Shown here: positions 55,871-64,000 of the stretch, one piece after another
Numbering within the stretch: the stretch's first letter is position 1
Layout: each line of letters begins with the position of its first letter
Assembly (NCBI GenBank): GCA_033961575.1
Contig: CM066727.1
Span: forward strand, 119,338,434 to 119,402,433
Source of the DNA: Aselliscus stoliczkanus
Lineage: Eukaryota > Chordata > Mammalia > Chiroptera > Hipposideridae
Length of the DNA stretch: 64,000 nucleotides
Direction: 5' to 3'
Position numbers and translations under genes: made by a program
The notes under the pieces: generated by a model
What the model was told of the DNA's origin: nothing
The model's input: only the letters and a program-made list of their open reading frames with translations
The model's database searches: none

Positions 55871-57287
55871 AGGAGGCTTTCTGGTCAAGATGTCAGAGCA
55901 GGTAAATGCTGTGCTTACATCCTCTCATAACCACTTCAAAATTACAACGAAACTACAAAACAACCGTCATTGAGAAATGCCTCAAGTCTAGAATTGCCCA
56001 AAGTTCTACTTCTAAGGACAGACAGAAGAAGCCACCTTGAGACTGGTAGGAGGGGAAGACATGTGGGATTGGCTGGTACCACACCCACATGTGACCATTA
56101 AAAATTGGAAGAGATATCTCTGCTGTGGAGGTCCCCCCTTAAGGAGCAAGGGGTCTAGCCCCACACCAGGCTCCCCAGCCCCGAGTTTCAGTGCCAGGAA
56201 GAAGACCCTATAACTTCTAGCTGCGAAAATCAGCAGAGATTGTGGCTCAGTGAGATGACGGTTGCTGGAGTCCCAGGCACTCCTCTTATAGGACACCAAC
56301 TACTCACTGACAGTGCTGGAGCAGCCGCTAGAAAAGCTCTGGGGACATACAGGAAGGAACCGAGTTATCTGACTTCAGGGCAAGGGCTGAATGAAGCAGC
56401 TTTCTCCCAAGGCAGAAGCCATTGTTTCCCAGTTGATCGCTCCCCACTCTTAGCATGCAGATGCAAGGGGCCGCCATATCTGAGCCTCCATCAATCTGGC
56501 TAATACCATTGGTTGCCTCCACCCCAGTGTATCCTGAACAAGCCCCATCCAACTTGTGAGCCCACCCAAGTTGTTTCCAGTGGCTTTTCCAGACAAAAGG
56601 CTTTTCTTGGCTTATGCTATGGACTTCCCTAAAATCTCTCATAGGTTCACAAAACCCAAACAAGCAGCATCTGGCTTTGGTGTGCCCTGTACATGTTCTG
56701 ACAAGCCCTAAGCCTGGCACTAGCAACAATTGGCCTTGGTTTGTGGCCTGGCCCCTCAAGGCACCTCCACGCCAAATGCAGGTGGCAGCAATCTACGGAG
56801 TGCTTTGTGGCTCATTCCAGGTGGTCCCAGGTAGAGCCCAAGCTGCAGCTGAACTTGGCATGCAGTGGGGTCTTTCCCAGGAGGCCCTGGGGCTGACACA
56901 CCCAATGGCTAGCTTCTAAGTGAGCTGAAGCATCACCTGCTTCTAAGGATGATACATTTAGAAGGCAGACTGGGAAGGCACCAGAGCCCTGCTAAAGCAA
57001 ATCCTGCTCCATAGGGTCAACTATAGCACAACAACTTACCCAGTGTAATTATGGCCAGTCCTCACAACCAATTAGCCCAAGAGTCAATCACTCCCATTGA
57101 TGTGCAAACAGCAACAAAGGTTCAATATGACAGAAAGGCACACACAACCGACAAGGGAAACACCTGAAGCACCCAGCTAAGGTGACCAGGAAGATGGTGC
57201 CACTGGGCCCCACAATGCACCAGCTGTATGAGACACCAATCTACTAAGCACCAAGCACCAATTTACAAAGACAGGGAGACATAGCAG

Positions 57288-57347
57288 CCATACCTAATAC
57301 ATAGAAACCATACCTAATACATAACAGCCATACCTAATACAGGGAGG
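57288..57347 (+). repeat. three tandem 20-bp units in the 5' UTR of derivative B
   Basis: CCATACCTAATACA begins at 57288, 57308 and 57328, exactly 20 bases apart, just before the ORF1 ATG. A possible local slippage; not obvious in derivative A. Confidence 0.93.
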
Positions 57348-57355
57348 CAGCCAAA

Positions 57356-58673
57356 ATGGGGAGACAAAGAAATGTGTCCTGAATAAAAGAACAACAAAGC
57401 TCCAGACAAAGAACTAAACAAAATGGAGACAAGCAATGTACCAGACATAGAGTTCCAAACCCTGGTGATAAGGATGCTCCAGGTGCTAAGGATATCAGGG
57501 AGAATTTCAACAAAGAGATAGAGACATAAAAATGGAGATAGAAAACAGGAAAAAGAACTAGTCAGAAATAAAGAATACAATAACTGAAGTGAAGAACACA
57601 TTAGAATCAACAATAGATTAAATTAAACAGAGATTGAATCAGTGATTTAGAAGTTAAGGTAACAGAAAATACCCAATCAGAACAACAAAAAGAAAAAAAG
57701 AATCCAGAAATGAGGATAGTTTAAGGAACCTGTGGGACAACATCAAGCATAGGAACGTTGGCATCCTAGGGGTACCAGACAGACATGAGAGACAGCAAGG
57801 AATTGAAAGCCTATTTGAAGAAATAAAGACAGAAAAAATTCCGTAACCTGGTAAAGGAAATAGACATACAAGCTCGGTAAGTGCAGAGTCCCAAACAAGA
57901 TGAACCCAAAGAGGCTAACATCAAAACACATCATAATTAAAATGCCAAAGGTTTGGGTCAGCCGAGTAGCTCAGTTGGTTAAGAGTTGGCTTGGGAGTGT
58001 GAGCTCTAAGCAGCAGTGCTGCCAGTTCAGTTCCCACATGGGCCAGTGATGCTGCCCCCTCTACAGCTAAGATTGTGAACAACAGCTCAACTTGGAGGTG
58101 TGCTGCTGTGAGTGCCTGGCGAATGCATAGGCTGCAGTGGGGCTGTCATGAGCTGCTGTGAGCTGCCGTGAGCTGCCATCCAATGGCCGGCAACCGACTG
58201 CCTCACCCAGGAAGAGTGCAATGATAATACCAACATGGGCCAGTGAAGCGATGTCCTCCACAACTAGACTGAAGAACAAAAAGACAGCAACTTGTCTGTT
58301 CCCCTCTCCCAATTCCGCAATAAAATCTTAATAAATAAAATAAAATAGAATAGAATAAAATAAAATAAAATGCCAAAGGTTAAACACAAAGAGAGAATCT
58401 TAAAAGCAGCAAGAGAAAAGTAGTTAGTTACCTACAACGGAGCTCCCATAGGACTGTCAGTGGATTTCTCAACAGAAACTTTGCAGGCCAGAAGGGATTG
58501 ACACAAAATATTCAAAGTGATGAAAAGCAAGGACCTAGAACCAAGACTATCCTACCCAGCAAAGCTATCATTTAGAATTGAAAGACAGAGAAAGAGCTTC
58601 CCAGACAAAAAAAGCTAAAGGTGTTCATTATCAGGAAGCAAGTATTACATGAAATGTTAGAGGGATTCTTTAA
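57356..58673 (+). pseudogene. L1 ORF1 remnant of derivative B, split by a SINE
   Basis: Starts ATGGGGAGACAAAGAAATG. Many stops, and a 412-bp SINE at 57955-58366. Recognisable ORF1 parts: GGGACAACATCAAGCATAGG (LWDNIK), a CCAAAGAGGCTAACATC region, GCAGGCCAGAAGGGATTG (QARR) and CCTACCCAGCAAAGCTATC (YPAKL). Not translatable as a whole. Confidence 0.85.
57955..58366 (+). mobile_element. long tRNA-derived SINE inside derivative B ORF1
   Basis: GGGTCAGCCGAGTAGCTCAG head, AGCTGCTGTGAG body, CAACTAGACTGAAG block, ending AATAAAATCTTAATAAAT plus A-rich repeats. Perfect 15-bp TSD AAAATGCCAAAGGTT at 57939-57953 and 58367-58381. Confidence 0.95.
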
Positions 58674-58722
58674 GACAAAAAAAAAAGAAAAGAAAGAAAA
58701 CGATAAAAAAAATATGAATAAA

Positions 58723-59317
58723 ATGGCAATAACTACATATCGATCAAAAATTACTTTAAATGTAAATGGATTAAATGCTCCAATCAAAAGGTAGGTGGCT
58801 GACTAGATAGAAAACAAGACCCTTACTTATGCTGCTTACAAGAGACTCACTTCAGATCAAAAGACACACACAGACTGAAAGTAAAGGAATGGAAGAGGGT
58901 ATCTCATAAAAATGGAAACAGAAAAAGAAATAGCTGAGATATCAATACTTATATCAGATAAAATACACTTTAAAACAAAGGCTATAACAAGAGGCAAAGG
59001 AAAACCCAGTAATCCCAATTCTGGGTATTTATCCAAGAAATCAAACATGCTACTTTGAGGGAACGTGTGCATCCATATGTTTATTGTAGCATTGTTTACA
59101 ATGGCCAAGATGTGGAGGGAGCCTGGGAATCTGTTGGTGGATGTATGGATAAAGAGGAGGTGGTACATGTACACAATGGAATATTGCTTGGCCATGGAAG
59201 GGAATGGGTTCTTGCCATCTGCAGCAGCACGGATGGACCTAGAGGACATTGTGCTGAGTGGACTGTCAGACAGAGAAAGACAGATGCAGTGTGATTTCAC
59301 TTATATATGGAATCTAA
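58723..59317 (+). pseudogene. fused ORF2 remnant across the deletion (derivative B)
   Basis: ATGGCAATAACTACATATCG is the ORF2 start. The endonuclease N-terminus (GLNAP-like, QETH-like, KDTHRLKVK) runs to about 59004. The C-terminal YP...MFIVALFTMAKMW and YTMEYCLAMEGNG stretches follow. A TGA at 59056-59058 lies between the two parts; derivative A has a sense codon there. RT absent. Confidence 0.8.
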
Positions 59318-59350
59318 TGAACAAAATAAACAAACAAAGAAAACAGAAAC

Positions 59351-59503
59351 GGGCCAGCCGAGTGGCTCAGTTGGTTAAGCGCTCACTCAAGAGTGCGAGC
59401 TGAGCTCTGAGCAACAGCAGTTCGATGCCCAGCCTGAGCTGAGCTGCTGCTAAGCTGCCAAGAGATGGCAGGATGGTTCAGCTAAAAGAAAAAAAAAAAG
59501 GAA
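59351..59503 (+). mobile_element. 150-bp form SINE inside derivative B 3' UTR
   Basis: GGGCCAGCCGAGTGGCTCAG head to GGATGGTTCAGCTAAAAG plus poly-A. Perfect 14-bp TSD AAGAAAACAGAAAC at 59337-59350 and 59504-59517. Confidence 0.94.
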
Positions 59504-60284
59504 AAGAAAACAGAAACATAAATACAGAGAACATTTTGATACTGTCAGATGGGAGGGGTTTGAAGGGATGGGTGAAAAAGGTGAAGGAATTAAGAAGTAC
59601 AAACTGGTAGTTACAAAATACTCATGGGGATATAAAGTAAAGCATAGGGAATATTGACAATAACTATGTATATAGTGCCTGGTGGGTACTAGATTAGTCA
59701 GGGAGATCACTTCTTAAATTATATAAGTGTTTAACCACTATGCTGCACACTTGAAATTAATATAAAATAATATTGAATGTAAAATGTAATTAAAAATTTT
59801 TAAATGGGGAGAAGGAAGGTGAAGGTGAATAAGAGGTTCAAATTTCCAGGTATTAAACAAATAAGTCATGGAGATGTAATGTACAGCATTGGGAATATAG
59901 TAATACTGTGATAGCATGGTGTAGTGTCAGATGGTTGCTGGACTTATCACTTCACTAGATATATAAATGTTGAAAAAGTATGGTACACAGCTGAAATTAA
60001 TATAATATTGTATGTTAGCTATATTTTAATTTAAAAATCTTAAAAAAAACTGAAGGGATATCTGACACATATGTTTGCATTGTTTAAATGTTTATTTGAA
60101 CAACTATTAAAAGATATTTTTGAGGAAATCAGGGAAAGTATAGATCAAATATTAAACATATTAAGGAATTATTAATTTTGGGGGTGTGATGTTATTGTTT
60201 TTTCCTTCTTTTAAGGTCTCATGTACCAGAGAAACACACTGAGGTATTTCTAGAGAAAAGAGATGATCTCTGGGATTTGTTCTT

Positions 60285-60394
60285 TTTTTTTTTTTTTTTT
60301 TTTGAGGGCAGTCATTGGCCCTCACTTGTGGGACCGAACCAGGGCCGCTGGCTTCCCAAGCCAGAGCTCCACTGCCACGCCACTCGGCCAGCCC
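60285..60394 (-). mobile_element. short head-only SINE, minus strand
   Basis: Poly-T, GAGGGCAGTCATTGGCCCTC to CGGCCAGCCC. Perfect 14-bp TSD TGGGATTTGTTCTT at 60271-60284 and 60395-60408. Confidence 0.96.
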
Positions 60395-60408
60395 TGGGAT
60401 TTGTTCTT

Positions 60409-60689
60409 AAATAGTGCAGAGTAAAATAATAAGAATAAATATAAATTAAAAAATAAATAAAACAAAACCTCCAGGATAAATGAAAATAAAGTGTAAATTT
60501 AAGAAGATTGATGAAAAAGAATGATAGAATTGGAATAATTATTGACGCTAGGTGATGGGTACATGAGGCTTTATTATACTATTCTTTCTATTTTTATGAG
60601 TGAAAATTTCTATAACAATATGTTAAAATTAAAGATAAAATTAGAGAGCTGTTTAAATAGCAAATATCTTTATTTTTATTATGTGAAGT
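60409..60689. other. unassigned AT-rich sequence
   Basis: Nothing recognised. Confidence 0.4.
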
Positions 60690-61100
60690 CTGACTGGTAT
60701 AACATAATGGTGAAGAACTCAAATGCTGAAATTCAACTTTGTTTTATTTTATTTTTTTGAATTTTTTTATTTTTTAGCTGAGCCATCCTGCCACCTGTTG
60801 GCAGCTTAGTGGCAGCTCAGCTCACGCTGGGCATCGAACTGCTGTTGTTCAGAGCTCAGCTCGCACTCTTGAACGAGCTCTTAACCAACTGAGCCACTTG
60901 GCCAGCCCTTCAACTTCATTTTAAATGCTGGTTACAACTGTGTCATGTGACCTGAGGCAACAGATAACTTTAAGAGCTCAATTTTCCCCATATGTAAATG
61001 AGACTAATAGTCATGCCTATTATTGTTACTATAAGGCTTTAATGAGATAATGTGTATAGAATATTAACAAAGCACAGAGTTGTTGTAAGTATTAGAGTAA
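60690..61100 (+). mobile_element. MIR split by a SINE
   Basis: GACTGGTATAACATAATGG and AAGAACTCAAATGCTG at the left; after the SINE, TGCTGGTTACAACTGTG, a TCAATTTTCCCCATATG core and AAGGCTTTAATGAGATAATG at the right, in MIR order. Confidence 0.75.
60747..60908 (-). mobile_element. 150-bp form SINE, minus strand
   Basis: T-rich left end, AGCTGAGCCATCCTGCCACC to CTTGGCCAGCCC. TSD TTCAACTTTGTTTTA (60732-60746) versus TTCAACTTCATTTTA (60909-60923), two mismatches. Confidence 0.9.
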
Positions 61101-62430
61101 CCTGTAATCTTTGAAAGTAAGTGCAGAGTTAAGTGTTAGTTTTGGCCTAGTCATATTTAATTTCCATGTCTCTCTCTGTTTCCATTTTAAGCTACTATCT
61201 TTGACACTATAGTTTGCTTATTATCTTAAGTCTGAGAATTGTAATACTATAATTGTCTTTTAACTTAAGTGAAAATGTGTTTAGGTAGAAATCCTCATGG
61301 GTGGAGGATTGCATCCAGACATGACCTTTGATCACCTTGGAATGCAATCAGGTGTGACTTCTATCAGTTAGAATTCTATGATTACAAGTCACACAAACCA
61401 ATTCTGGACAACTTAAGAACAAAACAAAGGGTATCTTACAGAGTCCAGTGAAAATCTGGGTCTGGGAAGACAGATTATAGGTAAACTCAGGAACCAGAAA
61501 AACTATAGAGATATAAGTAGTATGAAACCATAATGTTTAGTTTTTTCAGGTCACCACAATCAAGGTGAATGAACTTCAACTGTTTGAAGTCTCTGTATCA
61601 CTTTGCTCAAGATTTCTGTGTCAGAGAAAGTGTCTGAGTGGCCCAGGTTGGGTGACATGCCCATCCCTTGGTTGGAATGAGAGGTAAATTGGGTTCCCCT
61701 AATGATAGTTCTACCAAGGCTGTATCCAAAGATGGAGGGATTGTTATCTCTGTCAGACTATTAGTTTCCCCTAACATTGATTCATTCATTCATTCATTCA
61801 TTCATTCTTTCTTTCATAATAATGGGGTTTTAGCTGGACAAATATCTGTCCAGATAAAGACTACATTTCCCAGCCTCCCTAGAAGTTCTATGTGGCCATG
61901 TGACTAAGTTCGACCATGTGCTACAAGCAGAAGTAATATGTAACATGTTCAGGTTCTGACCTTAATAGAGTTAGACATATGCTCCTGGAGTCTCCTCAAG
62001 TCTCCTCATCTACTTCCATGGCTGACAGAAGTCTAAATTTCAAAAGCAAACAAACAAAAAGCGGGGGAGGGGAGGAGCTACTGTTCTTTCCATCTTACCA
62101 GGAGAGAAAGTAAATCCTAGAAAGGTTAAACGACTTGCTAATTTTTCTGTATTTACATAGGTGGAATATCTGAGATTTAAATGACTCAGAAACCTCTCAT
62201 TCTTAATCACTGTGCTATATTTAACTCATCTAATGTTAATTAAACCTCAAATATTAGGTACTAAATTAGAAACTGTAAGTATAATAATGAATAGTCTCCT
62301 TGTCTTTGGGTAGATGATAGGCCAGAGGGAAATAGAGATAGGTAAAGGAGGCGATTATGAGGCCATATGTTGTCTAAAAGAGGAACACCTAAAATCAGCA
62401 GGGTATTGGAGCTGCCTCATACTGGTTCTT
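61101..62430. other. unassigned with (ATTC)n microsatellite
   Basis: 61780-61816 is ATTC repeated about nine times. No other feature recognised. Confidence 0.5.
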
Positions 62431-62890
62431 ACCAGCTTGTTCAAGCATTTTTCATAATAGCCCTAAAGTGAAAACAACCTAACGCCCATCAACAGAAAAA
62501 TGGATAAATAAATACAATGGAATATCATTCAGTAATTTAAAAAAGTGAAGTATTAATACATACTATAATATATATGGACCTTGAAAACATATGCTAAGTG
62601 AAAGAAGACAGTCACAAAAAAGCACATATGATGCTATACATGACAGAAGAGGTAAATCTATAAAGACAAAAAATAGATTAGTGGTTGCCTATTAGGACTT
62701 GGGCAGGGGGATGGTTGGAGGTTTGTGGCTGTCAGTGAGTCTTTTTGGGGTGATGAAATGTTTTAAAATTGGTTGTGGTGGTGGTTGCACAACTCTTGAA
62801 TATATTAAAGCTGTTAAATTGTACACTTAAATGGGTGAATTATATGGTATGTGAATTATGTCTCAAAAAAAATTATTTAAAAATCAAGGT
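62431..62890 (+). mobile_element. old L1 ORF2 end and 3' UTR
   Basis: AATAGCCCTAAAGTGAAAAC, CCCATCAACAGAAAAATGG, ATACAATGGAATATCATTCAG is the KPKCP to YTMEYY part. ATTAGTGGTTGCCTATTAGG and CTTAAATGGGTGAATTATATGG belong to the 3' UTR, ending in an A-rich stretch. Decayed. Confidence 0.75.
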
Positions 62891-62942
62891 GCATGAACAT
62901 CTCCTCCCAACTTTGCATTCAATGACATCATTTTGGTTGGAG

Positions 62943-63138
62943 TAGAGTTGCCAGATTTAACAAGTAAAAATACAGGACAATCAGCTATATTTGAAGTTCA
63001 GATAAACAGTAAATATTTTTAAAATGTAGGTGTGTTCTGTGCAATATTTGGGACATACTTAAATACTAAAAATTATTCCTTGTTTATCTGCAATTCAGAT
63101 TTAACTGGGCATCCTTTATTTTATCTGGCAATCCCAGG
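62943..63138. mobile_element. palindromic DNA-transposon MITE, copy 2
   Basis: GTTGCCAGATTTAACAAG at the left, TTATCTGGCAATCCC at the right. The two halves, meeting near 63040 (GCAATATTTGGGACATACTT), are reverse complements with mismatches. Same element as 40983-41176. Confidence 0.75.
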
Positions 63139-63239
63139 TGGGTGTACTGACACAATAGAAATCAGGAATTTCTATAAATCAGACAGACCCTGTCTCCCCT
63201 CCCCAGTGAGCTGGTTGTTTAGCATTTGCCAGCATACCA

Positions 63240-63968
63240 CTGCATAAATCATTATAAAAAGAGAAAGACTAAAAGTCAAAGGATGTAAAAAGATATACTA
63301 CTAAGCAAATGCTAACCAAAATAAAGGTGTATGACTAGATTTACACCAGACAAAACAAACTCTAAAATAAAAAAAATACTGTAATAAGGGTAAGAACGTT
63401 GATAGAAGATTCACTTAATCAAGATTTAAAAATTTGAAAGTTGTATGGGCCTCACAGCACAGCTTTAAAATATTTACTGTGAAAGTTGCCAGAACTACAA
63501 GGAGAATCAACAAGTCCACCACCATAGTGGGAGATTTTGATAAAACTATGAGATCAATAAATAATAGACCAATCATAAAAGGTATCAGTAGGAATATAGA
63601 AGTTTAAAAAAATATAATTAACAAGCTTGATCTAATGGACACATATAGACTCTTATACCTGGCAACTGGATCACATGCACTCTTGTCAGGTGCCCATAAA
63701 GCATTTATTTGAAAAGTGTCCAGGGATATGGTCAAAAGCAAGTATGGATAACTTTTTTTTTTAAGAACTGGTATATGTGGATCGTATTCTTTAAACACAA
63801 TGTGATTGAATTAGAAATGCATTATAAAATATCATTTTTTTGCAATTTAAAATATGCTTGGAAAATTTAAAACATACTTACAGAAATGTATGTCTCAAAG
63901 AAGAAATGATAATGGGAATTTAAAAGTACTTAAACTGGGATGGTAATAAAAATACAGATCAAAAATTC
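63240..63968 (+). mobile_element. old L1 ORF2 endonuclease-region fragment
   Basis: Words equal to the ORF2 5' half occur in order: CCACCATAGTGGGAGATTTTG (the VGDF motif), a CTTGATCTAATGGACAC stretch, and CATGCACTCTTGTCAGGTGCC. Decayed with many stops. Confidence 0.65.
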
Positions 63969-63969
63969 T

Positions 63970-64000
63970 GGGGCCAGCCAAGTGGAGCGTTGGTTAAGAG
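63970..64000 (+). mobile_element. tRNA-derived SINE head, cut by window end
   Basis: GGGGCCAGCCAAGTGGAGCG then TTGGTTAAGAG. Only the head is in the window, so the form (short or long) cannot be told. Confidence 0.85.

Larger units (their letters stand above)
55871..60049 (+). mobile_element. internally deleted, non-autonomous L1 derivative B
   Basis: Plus-strand relative of derivative A. 5' end near 55871 (CTTTCTGGTCAAGATGTCAG), 5' UTR to about 57350, ORF1 remnant 57356-58673, ORF2 start ATG at 58723. The deletion junction at about 59004 joins ORF2 codon ~92 to codon ~1170, the same point as in A. ORF2 end follows to about 59317, then the 3' UTR to an A-rich end at 60049. Both copies read ...CTATAACAAGAG(A/G)CAAAG(A/G)AAAACCCAGTAATCCCA... 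across the join. Two SINEs are nested. The flanking duplication is unclear (a weak candidate is AAACTCAAGAGGA versus AAACTGAAGGGAT). Estimated length without the SINEs is about 3.6 kb. Confidence 0.85.

Noticed and set aside
56012..56919. Opposed frames of 87-143 codons in derivative B
   Set aside because: GC-rich L1 5' UTR; no domain and equal openness on both strands.

Overview
This is non-coding, repeat-dominated mammalian nuclear DNA. I found no host protein-coding exon, no functional RNA gene, and no bacterial or plasmid feature. Recognisable content is LINE-1 retrotransposons, tRNA-derived SINEs, old MIR and L2 copies, Tigger, mariner and hAT DNA-transposon remnants, solo LTRs and microsatellites. 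The SINEs start with a tRNA-like head (GGCCGGCCGAGTGGC type) and, in long copies, end with AATAAAATCTTT plus poly-A. From memory this style fits a laurasiatherian, most likely a horseshoe or leaf-nosed bat. That species guess is recollection and was not verified.

Layout. 1-15.7 kb: sparse old repeats, including an L1 3' UTR fragment carrying two perfect interleaved inverted repeats (2337-2634), L2, MIR, a head-to-head SINE pair (9416-9958), and a cluster of TA-flanked DNA transposons (13.5-14.7 kb). 15,749-22,376: a 5'-complete L1 with a perfect 18-bp target-site duplication, an intact 290-codon ORF1, and an ORF2 broken by only four small lesions. 23.3-25.3 kb: an antisense L1 derivative whose 5' UTR is joined to the end of ORF2 and the 3' UTR. 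26.9-27.8 kb: a solo LTR inside an older repeat. 32.5-33.4 kb: a 5'-truncated copy of the young L1 family. 34.1-34.7 kb: a solo MaLR-type LTR that splits a MIR. 34,965-38,665: an antisense L1 derivative with a complete 5' end, a TSD, and a large internal ORF2 deletion. 38.7-55.8 kb: mostly ancient repeats and unassigned sequence. 55.87-60.05 kb: a second derivative, sense orientation, with the same ORF2 deletion breakpoint. 60-64 kb: SINEs, MIR, old L1 and a palindromic DNA element.

The main discovery candidate is a non-autonomous L1 lineage. Two independently inserted copies (34,965-38,665 minus; about 55,871-60,049 plus) join the first ~92 codons of the ORF2 endonuclease region to roughly the last 104 codons, at the same breakpoint. 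This removes most of the endonuclease and all of the reverse transcriptase. Both keep 5' UTR, ORF1 remnant and 3' UTR. A third element (23.3-25.3 kb) has a similar 5' UTR but a different and larger deletion. The simplest reading is that the deletion arose once and the deleted element was then copied in trans by intact L1s.

These parts do not form a host pathway. The only functional relationship I can infer is parasitic: autonomous L1 supplies ORF1p and ORF2p, and SINEs and deleted L1s are mobilised by it. Every SINE with clear flanking duplications is consistent with that route.
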